A stretch of 64,000 nucleotides of DNA from Longimicrobiales bacterium (GCA_028278645.1 JANQDZ010000057.1:37679-101678), one strand, 5' to 3'; positions 32,630-41,666 are shown, counted from the stretch's first letter. Notes: generated by a model not told the origin, from the letters alone. Numbers and translations are program-made.

Positions 32630-34729
32630 TCAGCCTCCCTGCAGCTCATCCGCGATCCAACCCGCGTCGTACACCTTCCTCAAAGCCTCGATAATCCCTG
32701 CCGAATGAACGCTCACAGTCCGAGCCACCAGGGAGTTGAAGATGAATCGGTTCGGCAGGAACTGGATATTTCCGTCAAATACCAGACCCACCACCTCGGC
32801 GTCCTGATTAACGACAGGGCTTCCCGAGTTCCCTCCGATGATGTCGTTGGTGGACACAAAGTTGATCGGGGTGGACAGATCTAGCTGGTCCCGACGTTCC
32901 GCCCATAATGGTGCCAACTGCCAGGGCGCTTCGTTGTCGAACTCTGCGGCTCGAGCGTACAGACCAAACAAAGTGGTTTTGTAGGGTGCGTAAGTACCGT
33001 TGTAGGGATACCGCTTCACGAGCCCATCGGTGATACGGAGGGTGAAGGTGGCGTCCGGGGGGAGGGAATGGCCGTAGGCCGCAAAAATGGCTTGTCCCAC
33101 GAGTTCAGCATTTGCGGATATCGTGGCGTTCAAAGGCGCCATCCTCTCAGCCACTTCAGCCGAAAGGGGCGCGATCTGGCGCGCGGCTACAATCATGGGA
33201 TCGGTGGACGCCTCGATGGCCTCGATACCCCCGTCCAGGAGGGACTGTCTCACCGAGGCCTTGCCGAGGCGGGTACCGGAGAGGAGGGAATGAGCCGTTT
33301 CCTCCGGAGTCCTGCCGTTCAAAACAGCGGTGAGGAAGGGATCTCCTTCAGAGAGCTCGGCCTGGGCCGCTTTCAACTGCGCCACCAGGTTGAGGCCATC
33401 GAGTTCCAGATCAAAAGCCCGGTCCGCCGTAAGCTGGCCGCGGAGGCGCTGCAGTTGGTTCGACCGAAAGGCCGGAAGACGCATCGAGTCAGGCATAGCC
33501 ATCTGCCCCGGGTACTGAACCAGAGTCCCGGCCAACTCCAGAAGCTGGGACCCTCCGAAGCCATAGTAACGGTTCTTGGCTGCGAGGTTGGCGACTCCGG
33601 CCTGGGCCTCGGCGATTGCGTCCCATGCTCCGCCGTACTGGGCTTTGAGGGCCGGATCCGAATCGATTCTGCTCCTGAAGTCGTCCTCGAAGATCTTCTT
33701 CCGCGCCATGCGATCCTCGTCTAACAAACCACTCAGGTAACCACTGACTGCTTTATAGGAGTTTTCCACTCCGAAGATCTGGTTCTGGGTCCTCCTTCGG
33801 TCCTCTTCACTTCGGGCCGCGACCTGCCTAAGAACGGCCAGGTTCCTCTGGTACCCGGCCAGCTGGGCCGGATATTGGACGTCCCGGAGGTACTCCATCT
33901 GTGCCAGGGTGAGCAGACGACCCGTTGACCCAGGGTTCCCGGTGATAAAGACCAGCTCGTTCTCGGCGGCGCCCTTCTCGCTCCATTTCAGGTAGTGATC
34001 CGTTTGTCTCGGCTTTCCATCCACATAAACGCGGTAAAGCGTCAGGTCCAGGTCGTACCGCGGGTATGTGAAGTTGTCCGGATCTCCGCCGAAGAATGCC
34101 GCCTGACCCTCTGGAGCCATGACCAGCCGGACATCGTTGAACCTCTCGAACCGATAAAGGGAGTACATCCCGCCCTGGTACAACGTGACCACCTGGCAAT
34201 TGAGCCCTGTCTCATCACGGCACTCCGACGTGATGGCCTGAATGACCGAATCCCGTTGCTCCACCTGGGCCTCAGCTCCCCTGGCGGTGACGGCGCCTCG
34301 GACCCGGGTCGTAACGTCCTCAATCGACTGAAGCTGGTCCACATAGACTCCAGGGCATGGCTTCTCGTCCGCCATGCTCTGAGCGACGAAGCCCGTTTCA
34401 TGGTAGTCCGTGTCGGGGGGCGATACGGCGGTGATACATCCCCTGGCACAGTGATGGTTGGTCATGACCAAACCATCCTTGGACACAAAAGACGAAGAAC
34501 AACCCGGTAACCTCACGGACGCCAAGCGCACGTGGTCCAGCCAGTCCTGAGTCGGCCTGAAGCCATACGTCTGCTCCCAATAGTCCAGCGGGGGAGCATC
34601 GAAGGTCCACATCGTACCGAACTCTTCAAAGAACCCGGTTTGACTCTGGGCGGAGAGTTGATGGGTATCGATGGCGGTGAGGCCAACGGCGACGGCCCCG
34701 ACTAAGAGGCACTTCTGCAGAGCTTTCAT
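32630..34729 (-). CDS. S46-family dipeptidyl-peptidase, DPP7-like
   Basis: Periplasmic serine exopeptidase removing dipeptides from peptide N-termini. The 699-residue length and signal peptide (MKALQKCLLVGAVAVGLTAI) fit the family. Catalytic His is in VMTNHHC (residues 92-93), Asp in FFGGDPDNFTYPR and Ser in the C-terminal GGNSGSPV. In the S46 family the residue of the FDxN motif sets P1 preference, Gly in DPP7 (hydrophobic) and Arg in DPP11 (acidic); here it is FDGN, so DPP7-like specificity is inferred. The gene is monocistronic. Upstream lies a long non-coding stretch. Confidence 0.93.
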   Translation of the reverse strand: MKALQKCLLVGAVAVGLTAIDTHQLSAQSQTGFFEEFGTMWTFDAPPLDYWEQTYGFRPTQDWLDHVRLASVRLPGCSSSFVSKDGLVMTNHHCARGCITAVSPPDTDYHETGFVAQSMADEKPCPGVYVDQLQSIEDVTTRVRGAVTARGAEAQVEQRDSVIQAITSECRDETGLNCQVVTLYQGGMYSLYRFERFNDVRLVMAPEGQAAFFGGDPDNFTYPRYDLDLTLYRVYVDGKPRQTDHYLKWSEKGAAENELVFITGNPGSTGRLLTLAQMEYLRDVQYPAQLAGYQRNLAVLRQVAARSEEDRRRTQNQIFGVENSYKAVSGYLSGLLDEDRMARKKIFEDDFRSRIDSDPALKAQYGGAWDAIAEAQAGVANLAAKNRYYGFGGSQLLELAGTLVQYPGQMAMPDSMRLPAFRSNQLQRLRGQLTADRAFDLELDGLNLVAQLKAAQAELSEGDPFLTAVLNGRTPEETAHSLLSGTRLGKASVRQSLLDGGIEAIEASTDPMIVAARQIAPLSAEVAERMAPLNATISANAELVGQAIFAAYGHSLPPDATFTLRITDGLVKRYPYNGTYAPYKTTLFGLYARAAEFDNEAPWQLAPLWAERRDQLDLSTPINFVSTNDIIGGNSGSPVVNQDAEVVGLVFDGNIQFLPNRFIFNSLVARTVSVHSAGIIEALRKVYDAGWIADELQGG

Positions 34730-34984
34730 GTCGCTTCCGCTGCTTCGAATGGAAAACGGAGTTGGGTGGCCAGAGCGGCCCCCGTGGTTTCAGGTAGTGT
34801 AGGGGAAACAGGACGCTGACGCACCACTCCGGGGGTGCTTTCGGGTTCGGCAAAACCGGGTTTTTGACGCCGGCCGGGCTGTCGGCGGGGTCCGGAATCG
34901 AACGAGTCAAAACATGGATTACAGTCTACCCGCAGGCCGAGGCAATCAGACCCCTGGGGTCTTTCCCAGATCTGATCTCGCAGG

Positions 34985-35127
34985 TAAGATACACCCAGGT
35001 TTGAGTCAGGGGACCTCATTAATAATGGGTGTACCCTGGGGGAATTGGTCACCCCTGGAGAGTCGAGGGTGCCTACTCGGCTCGGAATGCGCTGGTTACG
35101 CCTGCCCGGTAGCCGGCGCATTTTTTT
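34985..35127 (+). ncRNA. Candidate small non-coding RNA of about 130 bases
   Basis: A strong plus-strand terminator ends at 35127, yet no plus-strand coding gene lies between it and the M28 gene that ends at 32551. A transcript should therefore start in this gap. TAAGAT at 34985-34990 is a fair -10. Downstream are an eight-pair helix (TACACCCA at 34990-34997 with TGGGTGTA at 35026-35033), a GGGG/CCCC helix, and a six-pair helix 35062-35067 with 35076-35081. The first helix starts upstream of the expected RNA start, so the exact 5' end is unclear. I could not match it to 6S, SRP, tmRNA or a known riboswitch. Confidence 0.35.
35088..35127 (+). terminator. Strong rho-independent terminator on the plus strand
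   Basis: TGCGCTGGTTA at 35088-35098 pairs over eleven positions (two G-U) with TAGCCGGCGCA at 35110-35120, with an eleven-base loop, followed directly by seven T. No plus-strand gene lies just upstream or downstream, which is why a small RNA is proposed. Confidence 0.8.
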
Positions 35128-35197
35128 GCCGCAAAGTCAATCCGAACAACCCCTTCCCTTATGGATTCAGGGTCGCCAGACAAGGGGTATCCCATGC

Positions 35198-35389
35198 CTA
35201 CCCCTTCTCAAACACCTTCTCGACAGGGCACCACTTGGTGAAGCTGGACTGAAGGAGATTCAGGCCCGTAAATGCCACTACCAGGTAGAACCAGGGGCTG
35301 ACCCAGTAACCCAGGGCCAGGAACACTAGGACCATTGTTCCGGCCAAGCGCCGGATGATGTAGTGGGTTTCATTGCTGCACATCGTCAC
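35198..35389 (-). CDS. DUF2892 small membrane protein
   Basis: The 63-residue product has the DUF2892 pattern: NETHYIIRRLAGTMVLVFLALG, SPWFYLVVAFTGLNLLQSSFTKWCPVEKV, with two membrane helices and the conserved CP near the end. This domain forms the membrane part of the rhodanese YgaP and often occurs alone near sulfur or metal-stress genes. It overlaps the PII-like gene by four bases (ATGA) and is the last gene of the ArsR-RND operon. Confidence 0.9.
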   Translation of the reverse strand: MTMCSNETHYIIRRLAGTMVLVFLALGYWVSPWFYLVVAFTGLNLLQSSFTKWCPVEKVFEKG

Positions 35390-35676
35390 ACCACCTTGTC
35401 TGCGTCTAACATGAATGCGGATAGGCCCTCATCAGGACCGGATCTCTCGTCTAGAGCCTTGAGTTCAGCACAGAGGGTCTCACAGATATTCCCGTCAACG
35501 GCCGTGAAGTAGAGAGTATTTGATCCGGGGAATGCCCGGCTCCCGAACTTCCGACCCGACACGCCCTTACCCAGCACGTTGGGTACTTCCGTGTACCCGG
35601 GAACGTCATGGGCATCCAGGATCCTCTCGACGTCTTCCTGGTGGTTCGAATCTACCAGGATCATCAGAAGTCTCAT
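35386..35676 (-). CDS. PII-like small regulatory protein
   Basis: The 96-residue product has a ferredoxin-like pattern (MRLLMILVDSNHQEDVERILDAHDVPGYTEVPNVLGKG, then NTLYFTAVDG, ending LSAFMLDADKVV). This is the family of PII-like proteins found beside RND pumps, with the T-loop region replaced by a GxKFGSRAFPGS segment. Its ligand is unknown. It starts four bases after the stop of the RND pump, so a role in sensing for or gating of the pump is a reasonable inference. Confidence 0.75.
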   Translation of the reverse strand: MRLLMILVDSNHQEDVERILDAHDVPGYTEVPNVLGKGVSGRKFGSRAFPGSNTLYFTAVDGNICETLCAELKALDERSGPDEGLSAFMLDADKVV

Positions 35677-35680
35677 CCGT

Positions 35681-38600
35681 TCAACTCTCCGTCTTTTTTC
35701 CCTTCTCCATCTCGAAATAGAGAAGAGGAATGGCGATTAGGGTGAGGCCCGTGGCTACGATGGCACCGCTGATGAGCGCCACGCCCAGACCCTGGAAGAT
35801 GGGATCCTGAACCATGACCATCCCGCCGATCACCACGGCCAGCGCCGTGAGAATGATGGGCCTGGATCGGATCAGGCCGGAGTTGATCACCGCCTCGCGC
35901 AGGTTCTGGCCCCTCTCCAACCCGAGCTGGACGAAATCCACCAGAAGAATCGAGTTCCGGACAATGATCCCGGCCAGCGCGATCATCCCGATCATGGAGG
36001 TGGCGGTAAAAAAAGCACCCATGATGGCGTGGGCCGGCAGGATCCCGATCAGTGTCAGAGGGATCGGCGCCATAATGACCAGGGGTACCGTGAATGATTG
36101 GAACCACGCCACCACCAGCACATAGATCAGTACAAGCACGGCTGCGAAGGCAATCCCTAAATCCCGGAAGACCTTCCGGGTAATCTCCCACTCCCCATCC
36201 CAGACGAGGAAGGTTTCTTCGGTCAGGGTCGGCGCCTCCCCCCAATGGCGTTCCACGTCCGGCAGGGCCTCCTCTAGGGGGTCGCTCATCTGAATCATGG
36301 CGTAAGCCGGGCTCTCCAGAGAGCCAGCGACATCGGCGGTCACGTACACTACCGGCCTGAGGTTCTTGTGGTGGATGGGCTGCATGGCCGGCACGCTGTC
36401 CAACTCGGCCAAGGTTCCCAAGCGGCGGGCACCACTCGGCGTGGCCAACGGAACCGAGGCCAAGTCGAACAGTGTCGCCGAAGCTGAGTCGGCCACCTGG
36501 AGGCGAATCGCCACTGGCTCGGCCGCATTGTCGTCGTGGAGGAGTCCCACCTGGGCCCCACCTACCGAGGCGGCGATACTCTGGGCCACCTGCTGAGGAT
36601 TGGTCCCTGCCCTCAGGGCTTCGGCCTGGGATATAGCCGCTCTCACTTGAGCGTGCTCGGCGGCCACGGTCCAATCGACGTCTACTACCCCGTCGTTGGC
36701 CAGGAACACTTCTCTGACGGTCGCAGCCACCCGGATCTGTTCCTCATACGTCGGCCCGTAGATCTCAGCTGTCAGGGTCGCCATTACAGGGGGCCCCGGG
36801 GGGATCTCCGCCAACTTCACGGAGGCCCCGTATTCCTTGGCGATGGAGTCCACCGCAGGGCGGAGCCGAAGTGCGATTCCGTGGCTCTGCAAGTCCCGAT
36901 GGTGCTTAGGTTTGAGATTCACCTGGACGTCGGCCACGGTGGGGCCACGCCTCAGGAAATAGTGGCGTACCAGCCCGTTGAAATTGAACGGAGCACCGAT
37001 CCCCGCGTAGGTCTGGACGTCGCTCACTGCATCGTCCCTGGCGACCGTCAGTGCCAGAGCCTGGGCTACTTCGGCGGTTCGCTCCAGGGAAGTCCCCTCG
37101 GGCATGTCTACAATGAGCTGGAATTCACTTTTGTTGTCGAAGGGGAGCATCTTCACCGTCACCAGGCGAAGAGGGACCAGTAGCATGGACAGCAGGAGGA
37201 CGACCACCATGGCGCCGTAGGTCATGTACCTCCAACGGCTGTTCGCCACCAACTTCTTCATGAACCCCCCGTACCACCGGGCCAGGCGCCCTGTGGGAAC
37301 CGCTTCATCGGCGTCCTCGACCGGGGCTCCCGACGGGGGCGTTTCTCCGGTGTCTTCCTTCACCAAGCGAACCGCCAGGTAGGGCGTCACTATGAACGCC
37401 ACGGCCAAAGAGAAGACCATGGCCACCGAAGCCCCTACGGGGATGGGCTCCATATAGGGGCCCATGAGTCCCGACACAAAAGCCATGGGAAGGATGGCCG
37501 CGATGACGGTGAAGGTGGCCAGGATGGTGGGATTCCCGACCTCGTCCACGGCTACGATGGCCGCTTCGTCGGGATGCCGCTGCTTCAGCCCCAGGTGCCT
37601 GGCGATGTTTTCCACCACCACAATGGCGTCGTCCACCAAGATCCCGATGGCAAAAACCAGGGCGAACAGGGTGATACGGTTCAGGGTGTACCCGTAGAGC
37701 CGATAGACCAGAAGGGTCAGAGCCAGCGTAACCGGGACCGCCACCAGCACCACGACAGCTTCCCGCCACCCTAATGCCAGCCAGACCAGAAGGACCACTC
37801 CGATGGTGGCAACCAGGATGTGGAAAAGGAGCTCCTCCGACTTCTCGGTTGCGGTCTCTCCGTAGTCTCGGGTCACCGTCATGCGAACGTCGTCTCCGAG
37901 GACTTTGCCACGGAGCTCTTCAGCTCGATGGATCGCTGCATGGGCGATGGTGGCAGCGTTCTTCCCTTCCCTCTTCGCCAACGCGATGGTCACGGCGGGT
38001 TCGAAGTCCTCGCCTCGGCCACCCCCGGGCAGGAACGCCACGTACTGATCCGGTTCGGCTGGCCCGTCCTGAATCGACGCCACGTCACGCAGACGAATCG
38101 CCCGGTCGTTCATGACGGCCACAACCACTTCGCCCACGTCGTCAGCGTTCCGGAGAAGGTGGCCGATACGGACCGGGACGGACCTGTTTCCGGTGACCAG
38201 GTTTCCGGCTGGAAGGTCGGTGTTGGCCGCCCCCAGGGCCTGAAAGACCGCACCACCAGAGAGCCCCCGGGCGGCGAGGGCCTGGGGATCCAGGGTCACG
38301 GAGACCTCTCGGGGAGCGCCACCGATGACCCAGGTCTCGGCCACATCAGGGATCCTTTTCAACTCAGCCGCCAACTCCACAGCCTGTTGACGGAGGAGGT
38401 ATCCGTCTCCGGCATCGGAACCTCCGGAGAGGGTCAGGGTCAGGATCGGGACTTCATTGATCCCGTGAAGAGTGACGAACGGAGGGGTAGCCCCAGGCGG
38501 AACCTTATCCATGTTCGCCATGAGCTTCCCGTACAGCCTTGTCAGAGCCACTTCAGGCTCCGTTCCCACCTCGAACCGAGCGGTCACCATGGCCCCATCG

Positions 38601-38872
38601 GTTTGGGCGACGGAGTAGACGTACTCGACACCCGCCACCTCCCAGATGGCCCTTTCTAGCGGCTCCACCAGGCGGCGTTCCACCTCCTTTGGGGTCGCCC
38701 CGGGCATCCCCACGGCCACGTCGATCATGGGAACCCTGATCTGGGGCTCCTCTTCCCGAGGCGTGGACATGACGGCCCCGATCCCCAACACCAGCGAAAA
38801 CGCGGTGAGGAGGGGCGTCAGCTTCGAATTGAGGAACCGCTGGGCGATTCCTCCGGAAAACCCGGTTTTCAT
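35681..38872 (-). CDS. RND efflux permease, AcrB-like branch
   Basis: Inner membrane proton-driven pump of 1063 residues. It has adjacent Asp414-Asp415 in the fourth membrane helix (AIGILVDDAIVVVENIARHLG), the proton-relay pair of hydrophobe/amphiphile pumps, unlike the CusA-type pump at 1997-5095. The N-terminus lacks the long first loop of classical AcrB but shows the family pattern (VGMPGATPKEVERRLVEPLERAI). The start overlaps the adaptor stop by four bases. Operon partners are ArsR, TolC-like and adaptor proteins upstream and PII-like and DUF2892 proteins downstream. Substrate unknown. Confidence 0.93.
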   Translation of the reverse strand: MKTGFSGGIAQRFLNSKLTPLLTAFSLVLGIGAVMSTPREEEPQIRVPMIDVAVGMPGATPKEVERRLVEPLERAIWEVAGVEYVYSVAQTDGAMVTARFEVGTEPEVALTRLYGKLMANMDKVPPGATPPFVTLHGINEVPILTLTLSGGSDAGDGYLLRQQAVELAAELKRIPDVAETWVIGGAPREVSVTLDPQALAARGLSGGAVFQALGAANTDLPAGNLVTGNRSVPVRIGHLLRNADDVGEVVVAVMNDRAIRLRDVASIQDGPAEPDQYVAFLPGGGRGEDFEPAVTIALAKREGKNAATIAHAAIHRAEELRGKVLGDDVRMTVTRDYGETATEKSEELLFHILVATIGVVLLVWLALGWREAVVVLVAVPVTLALTLLVYRLYGYTLNRITLFALVFAIGILVDDAIVVVENIARHLGLKQRHPDEAAIVAVDEVGNPTILATFTVIAAILPMAFVSGLMGPYMEPIPVGASVAMVFSLAVAFIVTPYLAVRLVKEDTGETPPSGAPVEDADEAVPTGRLARWYGGFMKKLVANSRWRYMTYGAMVVVLLLSMLLVPLRLVTVKMLPFDNKSEFQLIVDMPEGTSLERTAEVAQALALTVARDDAVSDVQTYAGIGAPFNFNGLVRHYFLRRGPTVADVQVNLKPKHHRDLQSHGIALRLRPAVDSIAKEYGASVKLAEIPPGPPVMATLTAEIYGPTYEEQIRVAATVREVFLANDGVVDVDWTVAAEHAQVRAAISQAEALRAGTNPQQVAQSIAASVGGAQVGLLHDDNAAEPVAIRLQVADSASATLFDLASVPLATPSGARRLGTLAELDSVPAMQPIHHKNLRPVVYVTADVAGSLESPAYAMIQMSDPLEEALPDVERHWGEAPTLTEETFLVWDGEWEITRKVFRDLGIAFAAVLVLIYVLVVAWFQSFTVPLVIMAPIPLTLIGILPAHAIMGAFFTATSMIGMIALAGIIVRNSILLVDFVQLGLERGQNLREAVINSGLIRSRPIILTALAVVIGGMVMVQDPIFQGLGVALISGAIVATGLTLIAIPLLYFEMEKGKKTES

Positions 38873-39945
38873 TGCGTCTCCTCCTCGGCGGCATCCGTCG
38901 AGGCGGAGGATTCATTCCCCGAAGCGGCGATCGCTGCGCCGGGTGCGGCGATCATATCGCCCGCTTCCAACCCGCTCAGGACTTCGATCTTACCATCACC
39001 GACGCTCCGGCCCAGGCGGATCCACCTCAGGGCGGCACCATCGCCGGTGATGACCCGAACACCCGTCAACTGGCCACGATGCACCACGGCGGCGGCCGGA
39101 ATCGTGACGGCTCGCGTTGTCCCACCGGGAACTAAGGCCGTCAAGCTGACCCCAGTGGGCCAGTCGGAAGGGAGAGTGACACGGACTTCGACGGTCTTGG
39201 ACATGGGGTCGGCCCCTGCCGCCACCACCCTCACCGGCGCGTCAATCACCCGATCGCCGAGGGTGGCCACCTGAACGGTGGAACCCACTTCCAACCCCGA
39301 AGCGGCTACGACGGGCACCGCCAGTCGACCTTCCCTAGGTCCCGCCTCCTCGACCACCAGAAGAGGCATCCCGGGCGAAGCCACATCCCCCTCGTCTATG
39401 AACCGGCCGACCACCTCGCCCGCGAACGGGGCTCGGATCGAGGCATAACTCCCAGCGGTCTCGACCTCACGCAGCGTCGCGGTGGCCATGGTCAGTCGGG
39501 ACTCGGCTTGCTTGAGTTGGAGATGAGCCTGGTCCCGCTGGACCTGGGGAACCACGTCCTGGGCCAAAAGAGCGTCCATTCGGTTGGCGTGCTTTTTGGC
39601 TTCGTCCAGGGCCGCACTGGCCACCATTACGGCGGCTTCAGCCTTCGCCCGATTGGCAGCGATGTCCTCTGTCCCGAGTTGGATCAGGACCTGACCAGGA
39701 CGAACCTTGGTCCCCACATCGGCGGTGAGATCGGTGACCCGAGCCATCATTCGAGTGGTGATCTCGGCACGGTTCCTGGCCACCACGGTACCTTCCACCG
39801 GGACGTTGACCTGAATCTCCTCAACCTCAACCGGGACGCCGGAGACCCCGTCGGAGGTCGCGGCATGTGTGTCTTCCGTGGAGTGTCCTCCCCCACAAGC
39901 GGCCAGTATAGCCACCATTCCGAGAACTGCGATTCCAGCTTTCAT
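38869..39945 (-). CDS. RND efflux periplasmic adaptor lipoprotein
   Basis: A 358-residue membrane-fusion protein with a clear lipobox (MKAGIAVLGMVAILAAC, Cys17). The lipoyl-like half (TARVTDLTADVGTKVRPGQVLIQLGTED would be the first strand set), a long helical hairpin (residues about 95-150) and the second half (SIRAPFAGEVVGRFIDEGDVASPG) follow the standard order. It overlaps both neighbours by four bases. A His/Glu-containing stretch after the lipid anchor (GGGHSTEDTHA) could bind metal but is short. Confidence 0.92.
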   Translation of the reverse strand: MKAGIAVLGMVAILAACGGGHSTEDTHAATSDGVSGVPVEVEEIQVNVPVEGTVVARNRAEITTRMMARVTDLTADVGTKVRPGQVLIQLGTEDIAANRAKAEAAVMVASAALDEAKKHANRMDALLAQDVVPQVQRDQAHLQLKQAESRLTMATATLREVETAGSYASIRAPFAGEVVGRFIDEGDVASPGMPLLVVEEAGPREGRLAVPVVAASGLEVGSTVQVATLGDRVIDAPVRVVAAGADPMSKTVEVRVTLPSDWPTGVSLTALVPGGTTRAVTIPAAAVVHRGQLTGVRVITGDGAALRWIRLGRSVGDGKIEVLSGLEAGDMIAAPGAAIAASGNESSASTDAAEEETQ

Positions 39946-41270
39946 CGATCGAACACTCCGTATGCAAGGTCCAGGGCAGCGTGGGCCAGGAGCAGGTCAC
40001 GCCGCGCGGACAATTCCGATAGGGTTGCGTTGGTGTAGGCAGCTTGAACGTCGAGAAGCTCAGTGATGGGTGCCGTGCCCGAAGCATACCGAGCCTGGGC
40101 TTGTTCCAGGGCCACCCGGGCTTCGGCCGCAGCAGAGGAGGCGACCTCCGCCCCCTGCTCCGCTGCTTCAAGCATCCTCCTGGCCTGGAGGACTTCGACC
40201 TCGGCCTGGCGGTAGGCGGCATCACGCTCGGCTTTCACCGCCACCTCCTCGGCCTTGGCGGCCCGCACGGCTCCGACCCCAGCCAGTCCGTTGAACGGGT
40301 TCCAGGTGAGGCCGATGCCCACGGTCCAATCACCGCTCCCATCGCTGAACGGCGCGTCCTGGGCGTAGTGGCCAACCGCGCCAAAAGCAGCCAGGGCCGG
40401 GAGTTGGGAGGCCCATGCCTTCTTCACACCTTTTGATGCGGCCTCCACCCCAGCCGAATAAGCCATTAAGTCACCCCGGCGGTCCCAAGCGCATTCCATT
40501 TCACCGCCGGGGCCGGCACAAGCTGAGGAGCTCGAGAGCCCGGAAAGGTCATCAGACAGCACCAACTCGGCGGCGTCTGGCAGGTCCAGGAGGGCCTTCA
40601 GGCCCGACAGGGCGTTGTGGGCCTGAGCAACGGCCGACAGCCGGTGGACCTCGATTTCCGAGGCCTTCAGCCGGGCCATGCGGGCGTCCAGCCCCGTCAC
40701 CAACCCCTGTTCGTGCATGGCCTCAGCCTGGTTCACATGCCCACGGACTGCTTCCAAAGCCGCATCCAATGCCTCGACCTGGCTTTGTGTCAGGAGAGCG
40801 CCTGTGTAGGCCTTAGCCGTAAAGAACCGGGTCGCTCCAGCGGCCCTCCGAGCTCCAGCCCTTTCGGCCTCTGCCGCCTTCTTTGCAGCCTGGAATCCGT
40901 AGAGGCCTTCCGGTGCCAGGATCGGCATCTGGACCGTAGCCGTCGCGTTGTATCCGGAGTAAGCCTCAGGTCGGTTGAGGGCTTCTAAGGATAGGTCCTC
41001 AGCGGCGAAGTTCTCTTGCCGCAGCTTGAGTCCGAAGACGCCCACTGGATCCGTCGTCTTCATCCCCTGCACCCCAAAGGACACCGATGGAAGGAAAGCT
41101 GGCGTGGCTTGTAGAGGCAACTGAGCCCGCGCGTCGGCCTTGGCTCTCTGGGCTCGGAGGGTCGGGTTGGCTTCCAACGCCCTCTCGATTGCTACCTCCA
41201 TGGAGAGCCATGTGGTATCGGCCGGTGCGCTCTGGCCTACAGCCATTAATAGGAATATTGCAATTTTCAT
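39942..41270 (-). CDS. TolC-family outer membrane channel protein
   Basis: Complete outer membrane duct of 442 residues with a signal-like start (MKIAIFLLMAVGQSAPADT). Two repeats of strand-helix-helix units typical of OEP proteins are visible (WLSMEVAIERALEANPTLRAQRAKADA in the first, and a second with YRQAEVEVLQARRMLEAAEQGAEVASSAAAEA), ending with YASGTAPITELLDVQAAYTNATLSELSARRDLLLAHAAL. It is 45 bases after arsR and overlaps the adaptor by four bases. Confidence 0.92.
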   Translation of the reverse strand: MKIAIFLLMAVGQSAPADTTWLSMEVAIERALEANPTLRAQRAKADARAQLPLQATPAFLPSVSFGVQGMKTTDPVGVFGLKLRQENFAAEDLSLEALNRPEAYSGYNATATVQMPILAPEGLYGFQAAKKAAEAERAGARRAAGATRFFTAKAYTGALLTQSQVEALDAALEAVRGHVNQAEAMHEQGLVTGLDARMARLKASEIEVHRLSAVAQAHNALSGLKALLDLPDAAELVLSDDLSGLSSSSACAGPGGEMECAWDRRGDLMAYSAGVEAASKGVKKAWASQLPALAAFGAVGHYAQDAPFSDGSGDWTVGIGLTWNPFNGLAGVGAVRAAKAEEVAVKAERDAAYRQAEVEVLQARRMLEAAEQGAEVASSAAAEARVALEQAQARYASGTAPITELLDVQAAYTNATLSELSARRDLLLAHAALDLAYGVFDR

Positions 41271-41315
41271 ATGCGATCTCTCAAAAAAAACGACTCATCA
41301 GGAATGGGTCGGATC

Positions 41316-41630
41316 CTAGACCTCGGCCAAATCGCAGTGACGGATACAGTCGAGGATGTGGGTGACCTTCTGTTCGATGATCCGATAGTACACATGAGTC
41401 CCTTCACGTCTGGCCTCCACGATGTCCCAGCCTCGCATTTTTGCCAGGTGCTGTGAAACGATGGCCTGGGCCAGGCCCAGACAATCCTGAATCTCACCGA
41501 CGGTCTTTTCCCCGTCCTCGAGGAACTCCAGGATCTTCAGACGGTCCGGGTGTCCGACGACTTTGATGACATCGGCCGCCTTCCCCAGCCCAACGGGATC
41601 CAACGCTCGGATCAACTTTTTCTTGGTCAT
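41316..41630 (-). CDS. ArsR-family winged-helix repressor
   Basis: The 104-residue product starts at ATG 41630; the frame extends upstream but without family sequence. The HTH (RLKILEFLEDGEKTVGEIQDCLGLAQAIVSQHLAKMRGWDIVEARREGTHVYYRI) is a textbook ArsR domain. Cysteines are at 50 (recognition region) and at 95 and 99 in the C-terminal helix (LDCIRHC). That arrangement could bind thiophilic metal or, like the SqrR/BigR type with one Cys in each region, form a per- or polysulfide link. It heads the RND operon and presumably represses it. No Shine-Dalgarno sequence is visible, see the promoter entry. Confidence 0.9.
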   Translation of the reverse strand: MTKKKLIRALDPVGLGKAADVIKVVGHPDRLKILEFLEDGEKTVGEIQDCLGLAQAIVSQHLAKMRGWDIVEARREGTHVYYRIIEQKVTHILDCIRHCDLAEV

Positions 41631-41637
41631 GATAGAT

Positions 41638-41666
41638 AGGATAATAGCGATAATAATATGTGTCAA
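41638..41666 (-). promoter_or_regulatory. Promoter of the arsR-RND operon, possibly giving a leaderless mRNA
   Basis: On the minus strand TTGACA (41666-41661) is followed after 17 bases by TATCCT (41643-41638), only seven bases before the ATG. Transcription would then start at or next to the start codon, which agrees with the lack of a ribosome binding site. An alternative -10 (TATTAT at 41646-41641) has a 14-base spacer. The AT-rich tract between contains a direct repeat of ATAATA, a plausible ArsR operator. Confidence 0.45.

Larger units (their letters stand above)
34730..35197. other. Long intergenic stretch with no convincing gene
   Basis: These 468 bases lie between the S46 peptidase start and the end of the DUF2892 gene. 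The frames crossing it (for example plus strand 34914-35252) run through a strong terminator and have no family features. Part must hold the peptidase promoter, which I could not pin down. The right half contains several stem-loops and a strong plus-strand terminator, described separately as a possible small RNA. Confidence 0.6.

Noticed and set aside
34889..34937. tRNA-like words on the minus strand (GTTCGATTCC and GACTGTAA, resembling T-loop and Tyr anticodon)
   Set aside because: The flanking bases do not pair to form T or anticodon stems and no acceptor stem could be found.
34914..35252. 112-residue plus-strand frame across the long intergenic region
   Set aside because: It passes through the strong terminator at 35088-35127 and overlaps the opposite DUF2892 gene; no family features or ribosome binding site.
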